Notes under the pieces: generated by a model
What the model saw: the letters and a program-made list of their open reading frames with translations, nothing else
Told to the model about the DNA's origin: nothing
The model's database searches: none
Position numbers and translations under genes: made by a program
Part shown: positions 1 through 7,480 of the stretch, piece after piece
How positions within the stretch are numbered: position 1 is the first letter of the stretch
How the letters are laid out: the number at the start of each line of letters is the position of its first letter
Assembly (NCBI GenBank): GCA_900759475.1
Contig: CAAEVK010000024.1
Location: 1 to 18,476 of the forward strand
Direction of reading: 5' to 3'
DNA: 18,476 nt
Origin: Clostridia bacterium
GTDB taxonomy: Bacteria > Bacillota > Clostridia > TANB77 > CAG-508

Positions 1-65
1 ATATTAGAATACATAGTTCTCTAAATTATTTAACACCAATTGAATATAAAAAAGTGTCCTTATAA
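1..65 (+). pseudogene. 3' end of IS3-family transposase (OrfB), cut by window edge
   Basis: Reading from base 3, the frame encodes about 20 residues ending at a TAA at 63-65. They include RIHSSLNYLTPIEY, the typical C-terminal tail of IS3-family (IS150-like) integrase-type transposases. The rest of the gene lies outside the window, so I cannot tell whether the element is intact. It is immediately followed by a short inverted repeat that looks like the IS end and then by a different transposase fragment. Confidence 0.7.
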
Positions 66-67
66 AA

Positions 68-91
68 ATTGTCTAAAAAAGGGTTGACAAT
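68..91. mobile_element. Probable right end of the IS3-type element
   Basis: TTGTC at 69-73 and GACAA at 86-90 form a short inverted repeat a few bases behind the IS3 transposase stop codon, where the right terminal repeat is expected. The outer boundary, and so the target duplication, cannot be fixed from one end. The next open frame becomes recognisable as IS481-like from about base 90, so the insertion boundary is probably there. Confidence 0.45.
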
Positions 92-833
92 CCAAGAAGA
101 AATAAAATTAATAAAAGATTACAAAAGAAATAATAAAGAAACAGGATTAGTAGTATTATGGGTGAAATTAAGAAGAGCAGGATATAAAAGGACAATCCAA
201 GGATTGTACCATGTGATGAGAAGGTTAGGAATATATGAAAAAGCACCAAGTAAAGCAAAGAAACCACAAGCGCCAGAAGTACCAGTAGCGAAGTATCCAG
301 GAGAAAGAGTACAAATAGATGTAAAATATGTACCAAAGGAGTGTATGAGTAAAGAATTAAAAGAAGCAGGAGAAAGATATTATCAATATACAGCAATAGA
401 TGAATATAGTAGAAAAAGATATACATATTTTACTAAAGAACATTCAACGTATGAATCAACAAAATTTTTAGAAAAAGTGATAAAGTATTATGAATTTAAG
501 GTGAAATTGATACAAACAGATAATGGATGTGAATTTACAAATAGGCTATCATGGAGACCAACAGATAAAAATAAAAAGACAATGTTTGAAAAAAAGCTAG
601 AAGAATTAGGAATAGAGTATAGTTTAATAAGACCACATACGCCAACACAGAATGGAAAAGTAGAAAGAAGTCATAGAAAAGATCAAGAATATTTTTATCA
701 TAATAATATATTTATAAGCTTAGAAGATTTAAGAGAAAAAGGAAAAAGATGGAGAATAGAATATAATAATTTTCCAATGAGACCACTAGGATGGCTAAGC
801 CCAAATGAGAAATTAGCAGAATATTTAATGTAA
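69..833 (+). pseudogene. IS481-like DDE transposase, N-terminus missing
   Basis: Integrase-core (rve) transposase of a type common in Clostridia. The catalytic triad is visible, counting from the TTG at 69: Asp84 in VQIDVKY, Asp151 in IQTDNGCEF and Glu199 in NGKVERSH. The C-terminus (FPMRPLGWLSP...) appears complete. The N-terminal helix-turn-helix region of about 80-100 residues expected for this family is absent, and the first residues of the frame are encoded by what looks like the end of the upstream IS3 element. There is no clear ribosome binding site for the TTG at 69. I infer that an IS3 insertion removed the 5' part, leaving a probably inactive remnant. The family call is firm; inactivity is inference. 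Confidence 0.75.
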
Positions 834-845
834 AGTAAAAATGCA

Positions 846-894
846 GTCACACATTTAGGTATTTCAAACTATATATTTTTAAAGAAAGTGTGAC
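846..894. repeat. Inverted repeat behind the IS481-like transposase
   Basis: GTCACAC at 846-852 is repeated in inverse orientation as GTGTGAC at 888-894, separated by 35 bases. It starts 13 bases after the transposase stop. It may belong to the right end of that element or may be a weak hairpin. The matching left end is not in the window, so the role is uncertain. Confidence 0.35.
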
Positions 895-944
895 ATATCA
901 TTGACTAACATACATTTTTAAACGAGTAAAATTTTAAAAAAGTA

Positions 945-973
945 TTGATAAAACAATTATATTTGTATATAAT
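945..973 (+). promoter_or_regulatory. Sigma-A type promoter of the SRP RNA (and probably dnaX)
   Basis: TTGATA at 945-950 and TATAAT at 968-973 are 17 bases apart, close to consensus. The predicted start, about 8-12 bases further on, matches the 5' strand of the SRP RNA terminal stem. No separate promoter is evident before dnaX, so the downstream genes may also be read from here. Confidence 0.8.
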
Positions 974-983
974 GAAAAAAGAA

Positions 984-1106
984 AAATAACTCTTGTGTGG
1001 AGAGCAAACTTCAATAAAAAGCTATGAACCTCGTCAGGTTCGGAAGAAAGCAGCGATAAGTAGTGTATTTATGTGAAATCTTTGCTTTCCACACAGGAGT
1101 TATTTT
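984..1106 (+). ncRNA. ffs: Signal recognition particle RNA
   Basis: Small RNA component of the signal recognition particle, which binds Ffh and targets nascent membrane and secreted proteins. The 5' strand (ATAACTCTTGTGTGG) pairs with the 3' strand (CCACACAGGAGTTAT). The apical domain 5'-CCTCGTCAGGTTCGGAAGAA followed by AGCAGCGATAAG is the conserved SRP signature. Compared with the usual GGTCCGGAAGGAAGCAGC, the pair closing next to the GGAA loop is U-A instead of C-G, a compensatory change that keeps the helix. It lies just before dnaX, as in B. subtilis (scr-dnaX-yaaK-recR). The ends are set from the terminal stem and are approximate. Confidence 0.92.
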
Positions 1107-1131
1107 GAATAAAATAATAGAGGTGTAATAA

Positions 1132-2728
1132 ATGTCATATACAGCTTTATATAGAAAATTTAGACCACTTACTTTTGAAGAGATGGTTGGTCAAGAACAT
1201 ATTACAAAAACATTGAAAAATCAAATTATAGCAGGAAGAATAGGACATGCTTATCTTTTTAGTGGTGGAAGGGGAACTGGAAAAACTTCTTCTGCTAAAA
1301 TTTTGGCTAGAGCCATTAACTGTTTAAATCCAAAAAATGGAGAGCCTTGTAACGAATGTGAAATTTGTAAAGGAATATTATCAGGTTCATTAACAGATGT
1401 TGTTGAAATGGATGCAGCATCAAATAATAGTGTAGAAGATATTCGTAGTATTCGAGAGGAAGTTAATTTTTTGCCAACACTTGCAAAATATAGAGTTTAT
1501 ATTATTGATGAGGTACATATGCTTTCAACAGGAGCTTTTAATGCCCTTCTAAAAACATTAGAAGAACCACCAGAACATGTTAAATTTATTTTAGCAACAA
1601 CAGAGCCACAAAAGTTGCCAGCTACAATACTTTCAAGATGTCAAAGGTTTGACTTTAAAAGATTATCTAATCAAGACATTAGTAAAAGACTAAAAGTTAT
1701 TTGTGATGAAAGTAAAATAGAAATTACAAAAGAAGCATTACATATTATTGCTGTATTAGCTGATGGAGCTTTAAGAGATGGAATTAGTATTTTAGAAAGA
1801 TGTTTACAAGATGGTGAAACACAAATAGGAGAAGAAAAAATTAGAGATTTAGTAGGAATTCCAAAATTAGAATATATTCAGCAAATTAGTCAAGCAATTA
1901 TTACCTATGATGTAGATACAGCAATTAATGTAACAAATACTATTCTAAATGAGGGAAAAGAATTAAATAATTTTTTATGGGAAATTATAAAATACATAAA
2001 GGATGTTCTTATTTTAAAAACAAGTAAAGAAGTAGAATTATATACGGAAGAAGAAAAAGCAGATATGATTAAAATAGTTCGGAGAAGTTTCTAAAGAAAG
2101 ATTATTACAATTAATTTATGCATTATCTGAATTAGAAAATACTATGAAATGGTCTAGTCAAAAAACAATTATGTTTCAAGTCGGAATAATAAAAGCTTGT
2201 AGTAAACAAGAAAACTGTGAAATAGAAGAAATTGAAAAAAGAATAACAATTTTAGAAGATAAATTTAACCAAGGAATACCAGAAAAAAAAATAAATTCTA
2301 CACAATCAGATAATGATAAAACAATAAAAAATGTAGAAAAAAAAGAACAAAATAAAGAAGTAGAAAATGTTTTAAAAGAAAAACGAGCAAATAATGTTAG
2401 TACAGGAGAAGAATTACCTTATTGGAAAAATATTATAAATACATTAAAAGAAAGTGGAAAAGTAATGTTATATACTAACTTACTCAATTCTACAGCAAGT
2501 CAAATAAATGATATGACAATAGGAATTACATTTGCTAATGGATTAACCAATTTTGGGAAAAGTGTGCTAGAAAGACCAGAAAATATGCAAGAACTTGTTC
2601 GATTAGTGAGCATAGAAGCTGGAAAAGAAATGAGAATTAAGTATTTAGAGGGGAAAGAGAAAACAAAAATAGAACAAACAGATAAATTTAGTGAATTAGA
2701 TATTCCAATTAATATTATAGAAGAATAA
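1132..2728 (+). CDS. dnaX: DNA polymerase III subunits gamma/tau, with +1 frameshift at CGG (2080)
   Basis: Clamp-loader AAA+ ATPase that loads the sliding clamp and holds the replicase together. Visible features are Walker A GGRGTGKT (residues 45-52), the zinc-binding cysteines C64, C73, C76 and C79, Walker B IIDEVH (about 124-129), and the LSRCQRF sensor region. The start at 1132 follows an AGAGGTG ribosome binding site. The zero frame meets CGG AGA AGT TTC TAA at 2080 and would end after 320 residues, inside domain III. Skipping the C at 2080 gives ...IVGEVSKERLLQLIY... and continues without interruption to 2728, giving 531 residues, a normal length. The join falls at Gly317. The E. coli gene uses a -1 shift on an A-rich slippery site with a different layout; none of that is seen here. 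It heads the dnaX-ybaB-recR set. Confidence 0.93.
2080..2083 (+). other. In-frame CGG +1 frameshift site in dnaX
   Basis: GTT-CGG-A in the zero frame; skipping the C gives GTT-GGA (Val-Gly). The zero frame stops three codons later. The preceding codon is GTT, and there is no homopolymer slippery run or Shine-Dalgarno-like stimulator directly upstream. Confidence 0.85.
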
Positions 2729-2750
2729 AAAAGTTAAAAAAATATAAATA

Positions 2751-2772
2751 GTGAAGAATAAAAATGCTTCAC
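2751..2772. repeat. Small hairpin before the ybaB ribosome binding site
   Basis: GTGAAG (2751-2756) and CTTCAC (2767-2772) form a 6-bp inverted repeat in the dnaX-ybaB gap, two bases before the AAAGGAGG ribosome binding site. There is no T-tract, so it is not a terminator. It could be an mRNA processing or stability element, or chance. Confidence 0.3.
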
Positions 2773-2790
2773 ATAAAGGAGGAAAAAACT

Positions 2791-3135
2791 ATGGCAAAAA
2801 GAGGAGGATTTCCAGGAGGAATGGGAGGATTTGGTGGAATGAATATGGGACAGCTAATGAAACAAGCAAAAAAAATGCAAGAAGATATGGAAAAAACACA
2901 ACAGGAGTTAGCAATTAAAGAATTTATAGCAACAGCAGGAGGAGGAGCTGTAACAGTAAAAGTAAGTGGCTCTAAAGAAGTAAAAGAAATAGTGTTACAA
3001 AAAGAGGTAGTAGATCCAGAAGATATAGAAATGCTACAAGACTTAATTTTAACATGCGTAAATGAAGCCTTAAGAAAAGTAGATGCTGAAAATGCTTCAC
3101 AAATGGGAAAATTTAATATACCAGGGCTAATGTAA
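2791..3135 (+). CDS. YbaB/EbfC nucleoid-associated protein
   Basis: Small dimeric DNA-binding protein of the YbaB/EbfC family (YaaK in B. subtilis). It binds DNA and is almost always encoded between dnaX and recR. The start at 2791 is chosen because AAAGGAGG (2775-2783) precedes it at good spacing; an upstream in-frame ATG at 2764 would lie before this site. The 114-residue protein begins with a Gly/Met-rich stretch (about residues 5-21), followed by the family hallmark QLMKQAKKMQEDMEKTQQEL helix and the strand region AGGGAVTVKVSG, then the conserved VDPEDIEMLQDLI region. It is 16 bases upstream of recR and surely co-transcribed. The family is certain; the precise role in Firmicutes is not well defined. 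Confidence 0.92.
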   Translation: MAKRGGFPGGMGGFGGMNMGQLMKQAKKMQEDMEKTQQELAIKEFIATAGGGAVTVKVSGSKEVKEIVLQKEVVDPEDIEMLQDLILTCVNEALRKVDAENASQMGKFNIPGLM

Positions 3136-3151
3136 AGGTTAGGAGAAAAAA

Positions 3152-3751
3152 ATGTCATATTATTCACCATCAATAGAAAAATTAATAGAAAGCTTTGAAA
3201 AATTACCTAGTATAGGACATAAAACAGCGATAAGGTTGGCTTTTTATATGCTAGATTTATCAGAGCAAGAAACAAATAATTTTATTACATCTATTATTCA
3301 CGCAAAAAAAACATTAAAATATTGTTCAAAATGTTTTAATGTTTCAGATACTGATCCATGTCCTATTTGTGCAAATCCCAAAAGGGATAGTAGGATTATT
3401 TGTGTAGTAGAAGATGTAAGAGATATTATAGCCATGGAAAAAACACATGAATATAAAGGTGTATACCATGTTTTACATGGCCCTATATCTCCAATGAATG
3501 GAATTGGTCCAGAAGACATTAAATTAAAAGAACTACTATTAAGATTAAAAGATAATTCTATTCAGGAAATTATTTTGGCTACTAATCCTAGAGTAGAAGG
3601 AGAGGCTACTGCAATGTATATTTCAAAATTAATTAAACCAATGGGAATTAAAGTTACTAGAATTGCACATGGAATTCCTGTTGGAGGAGATTTAGAATAT
3701 ACGGATGAAGTAACTTTAAGTAAGGCTTTAGAAGGAAGAAGAGAAATATAG
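3152..3751 (+). CDS. recR: Recombination protein RecR
   Basis: Recombination mediator of the RecFOR pathway, which helps load RecA on gapped single-stranded DNA. The 199-residue length is normal. Domains in order are an N-terminal helix-hairpin-helix (LPSIGHKTAIRLAF, about 19-32), a four-cysteine zinc finger (C58, C61, C70, C73), a Toprim domain (VVEDVRDI from about 86, then YHVLHGPISP and NPRVEGEATA), and the C-terminal RIAHGIPVGGDLEY motif. The ribosome binding site TTAGGAG precedes the ATG. It is the last gene of the dnaX set and is followed by a terminator shared with the convergent glycosyltransferase. Confidence 0.97.
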   Translation: MSYYSPSIEKLIESFEKLPSIGHKTAIRLAFYMLDLSEQETNNFITSIIHAKKTLKYCSKCFNVSDTDPCPICANPKRDSRIICVVEDVRDIIAMEKTHEYKGVYHVLHGPISPMNGIGPEDIKLKELLLRLKDNSIQEIILATNPRVEGEATAMYISKLIKPMGIKVTRIAHGIPVGGDLEYTDEVTLSKALEGRREI

Positions 3752-3758
3752 AAAAAAA

Positions 3759-3780
3759 GGGTCGCATTTTTATGCGATCC
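3759..3780. terminator. Bidirectional terminator between recR and the glycosyltransferase
   Basis: GGGTCGCA (3759-3766) pairs with TGCGATCC (3773-3780), with one G-U, around a short A/T loop. On the minus strand the hairpin is followed by a run of seven T, so it is a good terminator for the glycosyltransferase gene. The plus-strand tail is T-poorer and weaker. It sits 10 bases from one stop codon and 7 from the other. Confidence 0.8.
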
Positions 3781-3789
3781 TTAAAAATA

Positions 3790-4915
3790 TTATTTTAACA
3801 ATATGTCACATATATTTTTAGTAGAATAAGGTTTTGCTAAAAGAAGAGCTTTTTGATGCATTTGATTTAATTGAACAGGTGAATTAAGTGTGTCATTTAA
3901 TACTTTGGATATATTGTCGGATTTCTTTAACCAAACAGCAACACCAGCATTTTCTAAAAACATAGCATTTTGTTCTTCTTGACCAGGAAGCGGATTAATA
4001 ATAATCATAGGTAATCCAGAAACCAAACTTTCTGTAGAGGTAAGGCCACCGGGTTTTGTAATAACAATATAAGAAATATTCATTAATTCTGGAATTTTGT
4101 TTGTATATTCTAAAATTTTAACATTCTTTTGACTATTTTTTTCATTAACAAAATCCACAAAAAGTTCTTTCATCTTTTTATTTCTTCCAGCAATTGCAAT
4201 GATTTGAAATTCTTTAAAATCTTCCACTAAAGTTTTAAAAATTCTAAAAGTTTTATCTTTACCAAGCCCAAATTCTCCGACCAGCAAAGAAAAGAATATT
4301 TTTTTTATTGGTAGAGAGTTCAAAATCTTTTAAAATAGTTTCTTTAGAAAAATCTTCTAAAAATCTTTCTGAAACAGGAATACCAGTTACAAAAATTTTA
4401 TAGTTATCTATTCCTAATTGTAACATTTCCTCTTTCATTTGAGAATTAGCAACAAAATAATAGTCCATTTCTTCGGAATTAATTAACCATTGATTATGAA
4501 TATGAAAATCTGTCATAACAGTAGCTATTTTGCAAGTTAATTTCTTTTTCTTTTTTAATATAGTACACATTTGACTAGAAAAAGGATGAGTTGAAATAAT
4601 TAAACTAGGCTGAATTTTTTGAATTAATTTTCCTAATTTATGAGACATTAATTGATTAGAAGTATTACTAACTTTAGATAAAATACCTTTTTCAGCACTG
4701 TAATAAACTCTTTTCCAAGCCCAAGGTGCTTTTTTTGCCATTTCTGAATAAGCCATAGTTGTTAGTTTATTAACAAATTTATTAATATATTCAATACAAT
4801 CTATCATCTCAACAGAATAATTAGAATAATTTTTTTCTATATAAGCTTTAACTGCTTTTGCTGCAGACAAGTGTCCACCTCCATAAGAACCATAAAAAAC
4901 TAAAATATTTTTCAT
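3790..4915 (-). CDS. GT28-type glycosyltransferase (MGDG synthase/UgtP-like), with +1 frameshift at CGG
   Basis: Membrane-associated glycosyltransferase related to MurG, plant MGDG synthase and B. subtilis UgtP. It probably adds sugar to diacylglycerol to make glycolipids or a lipoteichoic acid anchor. The N-terminal acceptor motif YGSYGGGHLSAA (residues about 9-20) and the C-terminal nucleotide-sugar motif KPGGLTSTESLVSGLPMI are both clear. The start at 4915 follows GAGGGG. In the zero frame the minus strand reads GGT CGG AGA ATT TGG GCT TGG TAA. Skipping the C (plus coordinate 4279) gives FFAGGEFGLGK, the glycine-rich turn opening the second Rossmann domain, and 374 residues in all. The two parts therefore form one normal-length protein. 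The sugar and lipid specificity cannot be read from sequence. Confidence 0.85.
4276..4279 (-). other. In-frame CGG +1 frameshift site in the glycosyltransferase
   Basis: On the minus strand the codons are GGT-CGG-A; the C corresponds to plus position 4279. Skipping it gives GGT-GGA (Gly-Gly at about 212-213). The zero-frame stop follows six codons later. It is the same CGGAGAA string as in dnaX and sleB, but the flanking sequence is unrelated. Confidence 0.85.
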
Positions 4916-4937
4916 AAAATCCCCTCATTTCAAAAAA

Positions 4938-4966
4938 ATTATAACATAAAATTAAAAAAATGTATC
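4938..4966 (-). promoter_or_regulatory. Possible promoter of the glycosyltransferase
   Basis: On the minus strand, TATAAT (plus 4938-4943) lies about 23 bases before the start codon, with GATACA (plus 4961-4966) 17 bases further upstream as a poor -35. The -10 is perfect and the -35 matches only half of consensus. Confidence 0.45.
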
Positions 4967-4990
4967 ATTTTGAAATAAAATACATAAATT
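4961..4990 (+). promoter_or_regulatory. Possible forespore (sigma-G-like) promoter of sleB-ypeB
   Basis: TGTATC (4961-4966), 16 bases, then CATAAATT (4983-4990) resembles the sigma-G pattern of a gHAT-type -35 and a CATnnTA-type -10. In B. subtilis the sleB-ypeB operon is read by sigma-G in the forespore, which makes such a promoter expected here. The match is loose in an A/T-rich background. Confidence 0.3.
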
Positions 4991-5075
4991 TTTAAAATTG
5001 ATGCAAAATATTGAATAAGTATAAAAAAATAATGCTTTTTTAAATAGATTGATACATTAGAAAGGAATGAAATTA

Positions 5076-5563
5076 ATGAGAAGAAAAAAAGAAAAAAAAC
5101 TAAAAATTTTTTTAATAACAATAATTTCTTTATATATTATTCTATATATTATTTTTAATATTATTATTAATGATACATCATATGCAGGAACAGCAAATGC
5201 TTCAGAATCTGATGTACAACTAATTGCAAGAGCGATTAATCGGAGAAGCTAGAGGGGAAAGTTATGAAGGACAAGTTGCAGTACGGAGCAGTTATTTTAA
5301 ATAGGGTAAAAAGTCCTGATTTTCCTAATACAATAGCAGGAGTTATTTATCAACCAGGAGCATTTACTGCTGTAACGGATGGACAAATTAATGAGCCTAT
5401 AGCAGAAAATTCTACAGTTGTAAAAGCGGCAAGAGATGCTTTAAACGGATGGGATCCAACTAATGGATGTTTATATTATTTTAATCCTAACACAGCAACT
5501 AGTAAATGGATATGGTCAAAACAAATTGTAAAAACAATAGGAAAACACCATTTTTGTAAATGA
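5076..5563 (+). CDS. sleB: Spore cortex-lytic enzyme SleB, with two +1 frameshifts at CGG (5241, 5284)
   Basis: Lytic transglycosylase that degrades spore cortex peptidoglycan during germination. The ATG at 5076 is preferred over the ATG at 5067 because AAAGGA (5061-5066) is nine bases before the former and touches the latter. After a Lys/Arg-rich start comes a hydrophobic signal or membrane segment (about 9-29) and then the hydrolase_2 catalytic domain; the peptidoglycan-binding domain of Bacillus SleB is absent. The zero frame stops right after CGG at 5241. Skipping that C gives INGEARGESYEG, the conserved motif with the catalytic glutamate. A second CGG at 5284 must also be skipped to read VAVGAVILNRV, and the frame then runs through FTAVTDGQ and YYFNP to 5563. 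The result is a 161-residue complete protein. ypeB, its usual partner, follows. Confidence 0.9.
5241..5244 (+). other. In-frame CGG +1 frameshift site 1 in sleB
   Basis: AAT-CGG-A, followed by an early TAG in the zero frame. Skipping the C gives AAT-GGA-GAA, so Gly56 directly precedes the conserved glutamate of GEARGE. Confidence 0.85.
5284..5287 (+). other. In-frame CGG +1 frameshift site 2 in sleB
   Basis: Fourteen codons after the first shift, the corrected frame reads GTA-CGG-AGC and would stop at a TAG shortly after. Skipping the C gives GTA-GGA-GCA (Val-Gly-Ala) and reopens the conserved VGAVILNRV segment. Confidence 0.85.
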
Positions 5564-5661
5564 TATTAGAGAATAAATAAGGAATATAGTGAGCCTACAT
5601 CTAAAAAAAATATAAAAATTTAATATTTATTAAATAAAAAAGTTTAAAAGGAAGGTTAATA

Positions 5662-7056
5662 ATGATGGGAAAGATAAAACAAAAATTATATGATTGGAAA
5701 GATAGATTAAAAGACAGACACATGTTAACAGTAGTGGTTGTTTTTTTAGTAACTATTGTTGCAATGGGAATATTTATTTATAAAAAACAAACGCAATATA
5801 GGCAAGCGATGGAAAATCAATATAATATGGCATTTTTTGAATTAGTGGATTATGTACAAAATGTAGAAAACTTTTTAGCAAAATCGCTTATTTCTAAAAC
5901 ACCAGAACATGGTGCAGAAACATTAACAAATGTATGGAGAGAAGCAAACTTAGCAAACTGTTATTTAGCACAAATACCAATAGCAACAAATGAATTAGCC
6001 AATACATCTAAATTTCTAAATCAAGTTAGTGAATATAGTTATTCATTATCTAGAAAAAATATTTATAACGAACCTTTAACACAAGAAGAATTGGATAATT
6101 TAAAGCAATTACATCAGTATAGTGTAGAACTAGAAAATACCTTAAATCAGCTATCAGGTGATATGTCAGAAGGAAGAATTAGTTGGGGAGAATTAACCAA
6201 AAAAGGAAGTATCGCATTTGCAAAACAAGTAAGCAATGTATCACAAGATAGTTTTAAAAATATAGAAGAAAATTTTCAACAATACGCGGGATTAATTTAT
6301 GATGGAGCATTTTCAGAACATATGACTTCGCCTGAAAGAGTAGGATTAACTGGAGAAAATATTGAGGAAGAACAAGCAAAACAAAAAGCAAAAGAATTTA
6401 TAGGGGAAGAAAAAATAGAAGAAATTACTTCTAATGGACTGATTGAAAATGGAAATATTGCGGTATATGATTTTTATATTAAATTAAAGGAAAACAAAGA
6501 AAATCAAATGCACATTTCTATTTCTCAAAAAGGTGGACATGTTGTTTTAATGAATTATAATAGAGAAATTGATGCAGAAATATTATCACAGGAAGAAGCA
6601 AATCAAAAAGGAATTGAATTTTTAAATGCAAAAGGTTTCCAAAACATGAAAGAAACTTATTATTTAAAACAAGATGGAATTGTTACCATTAATTATGCTT
6701 ATAAACAGAATGATATTATTATGTATCCAGATTTAATTAAATTAAAAATTGCCTTAGATAATGGAGAAGTACTTGGAATTGAAACAAGTGGTTATTTAAA
6801 TTCTCATAAAGAAAGAAGCTTAGAAGAACCAAAAATAACAATAGAAAAAGCAAAAGAAAATTTAAATGAAAATTTAGAAATTTTAGGAGAAGGCTTAGCT
6901 GTTATACCAACAGAGTGGAAAACAGAAATTTTATGTTATGAGTTTAAAGGAAAAGTAGATAATACAGAATTTTTGGTTTATATTAATGCAGAAAATGGAA
7001 GAGAAGAAAATATCTTAGTGATTATTAATACACCAAATGGAACGCTAACAATGTAA
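5662..7056 (+). CDS. ypeB: Germination protein YpeB
   Basis: Partner of SleB in the spore: in Bacillus the two stabilise and localise each other in the spore. The 464-residue protein starts after AAGGAAGG. It has a cytoplasmic basic N-terminus, one transmembrane segment (about residues 22-40), then a helical domain beginning YRQAMENQYNMAFFELVDYVQNVE-like, which is characteristic of YpeB. The C-terminal half carries PepSY-like repeats, with ITIEKAKENLNENLEILGEGLAVIPTEW near the end. It follows sleB after 98 bases without a gene and is probably in the same operon. It has no in-frame CGG and reads straight through. Confidence 0.92.
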   Translation: MMGKIKQKLYDWKDRLKDRHMLTVVVVFLVTIVAMGIFIYKKQTQYRQAMENQYNMAFFELVDYVQNVENFLAKSLISKTPEHGAETLTNVWREANLANCYLAQIPIATNELANTSKFLNQVSEYSYSLSRKNIYNEPLTQEELDNLKQLHQYSVELENTLNQLSGDMSEGRISWGELTKKGSIAFAKQVSNVSQDSFKNIEENFQQYAGLIYDGAFSEHMTSPERVGLTGENIEEEQAKQKAKEFIGEEKIEEITSNGLIENGNIAVYDFYIKLKENKENQMHISISQKGGHVVLMNYNREIDAEILSQEEANQKGIEFLNAKGFQNMKETYYLKQDGIVTINYAYKQNDIIMYPDLIKLKIALDNGEVLGIETSGYLNSHKERSLEEPKITIEKAKENLNENLEILGEGLAVIPTEWKTEILCYEFKGKVDNTEFLVYINAENGREENILVIINTPNGTLTM

Positions 7057-7099
7057 AGTTTTGTAAAGCATAAATTAAAAAAAAGAGTAAATACTAAAA

Positions 7100-7125
7100 T
7101 TGAACAAAACTTTTTTATTGTTCAA
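7100..7125. repeat. Inverted repeat in the leader of the SASP gene
   Basis: TTGAACAA (7100-7107) and TTGTTCAA (7118-7125) form a perfect 8-bp inverted repeat with a 10-base loop, 12 bases before the GGGAGGT ribosome binding site of the SASP gene. It is not followed by a T-tract. It may be a 5'-leader hairpin that stabilises the mRNA or an operator. Confidence 0.5.
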
Positions 7126-7150
7126 ACCTAATTTTAAGGGAGGTAAAGTT

Positions 7151-7321
7151 ATGGCTTCCAATAAAAATTTAATGTCTGAAAAGTTAAAAGAAGAAATTGC
7201 CAAAGAGCTAGGTGTTTATGAAACCGTAAAAAGAGACGGTGGATGGCAAAATGTATCTTCTGAAAAATGCGGAAACATGGTAAAAAAAGCAATAGAAATT
7301 GCAAACAGAAGTACAAAATAG
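7151..7321 (+). CDS. Alpha/beta-type small acid-soluble spore protein
   Basis: Spore DNA-binding protein that coats and protects DNA in the dormant spore and is degraded by the GPR protease at germination. The start is the ATG at 7151, which follows GGGAGGT; an upstream TTG at 7100 in the same frame lies inside a hairpin and has no ribosome binding site. The 56-residue product has the family blocks LKEEIAKELGVYETV (with the E-I-A protease-site region), DGGWQNVSS and CGNMVKKAIE. It is followed by a strong terminator. Expression is expected to be forespore-specific, but I could not identify a convincing sigma-G promoter close to it. Confidence 0.92.
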   Translation: MASNKNLMSEKLKEEIAKELGVYETVKRDGGWQNVSSEKCGNMVKKAIEIANRSTK

Positions 7322-7328
7322 CAAAAAA

Positions 7329-7370
7329 ACAGAGTATTTACATGTGTAAATGCTCTGTTTTTTGTTTTTA
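7329..7370 (+). terminator. Rho-independent terminator of the SASP gene
   Basis: ACAGAGTATTTAC pairs with GTAAATGCTCTGT (one G-U) at 7329-7358 around a very small loop, followed by TTTTTTGTTTTT. The hairpin begins eight bases after the stop codon. Confidence 0.92.
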
Positions 7371-7422
7371 CTAATTAACTATTATCCAGTAATCAATTTT
7401 CACTGCTTTTTTTATTTATATA

Positions 7423-7449
7423 TTGATTTATAGAATCATATATTATAAA
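7423..7449 (+). promoter_or_regulatory. Possible promoter of the hydrolase-murF-ddl-yqeK cluster
   Basis: TTGATT (7423-7428) and TATAAA (7444-7449) are 15 bases apart, about 30 bases before the alpha/beta hydrolase start. The spacing is short. Since a strong terminator precedes, some promoter must lie in this gap. Confidence 0.4.
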
Positions 7450-7480
7450 ATGAGACTATTCAAAAAAGAAAGAGGAAAAA

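Noticed and set aside
73..426. Long minus-strand and other off-frame open frames across the window
   Set aside because: They lie antisense or out of frame to clearly conserved genes, are Leu/Phe/Ile-rich as expected from A/T-rich complements, and lack ribosome binding sites.
1039..1041. CGG in the SRP RNA as another shift site
   Set aside because: It is part of the conserved non-coding SRP loop and is not translated.
2068..2095. E. coli-like -1 programmed shift producing gamma and tau from dnaX
   Set aside because: There is no A-rich slippery heptamer or hairpin at the site, the shift needed is +1, and the zero-frame product would be cut within the oligomerisation domain.
1132..2728. Six decayed pseudogenes
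   Set aside because: The restored proteins are full length with intact catalytic motifs and show no other damage. Several are essential or paired with intact partners (ypeB, yhaO-like, ybaB-recR).
2080..5250. TCGGAGAA shared by dnaX, the glycosyltransferase and sleB as a mobile repeat
   Set aside because: The flanks are unrelated and the other five sites read CGGAGCA, CGGAAAA or CGGTTCT. The identity follows from Gly-Glu being encoded as GGA-GAA after the inserted C.
7100..7150. N-terminal extension of the SASP from a TTG at 7100
   Set aside because: The extension is encoded by a hairpin and the ribosome binding site itself. SASPs are short and the ATG at 7151 fits.
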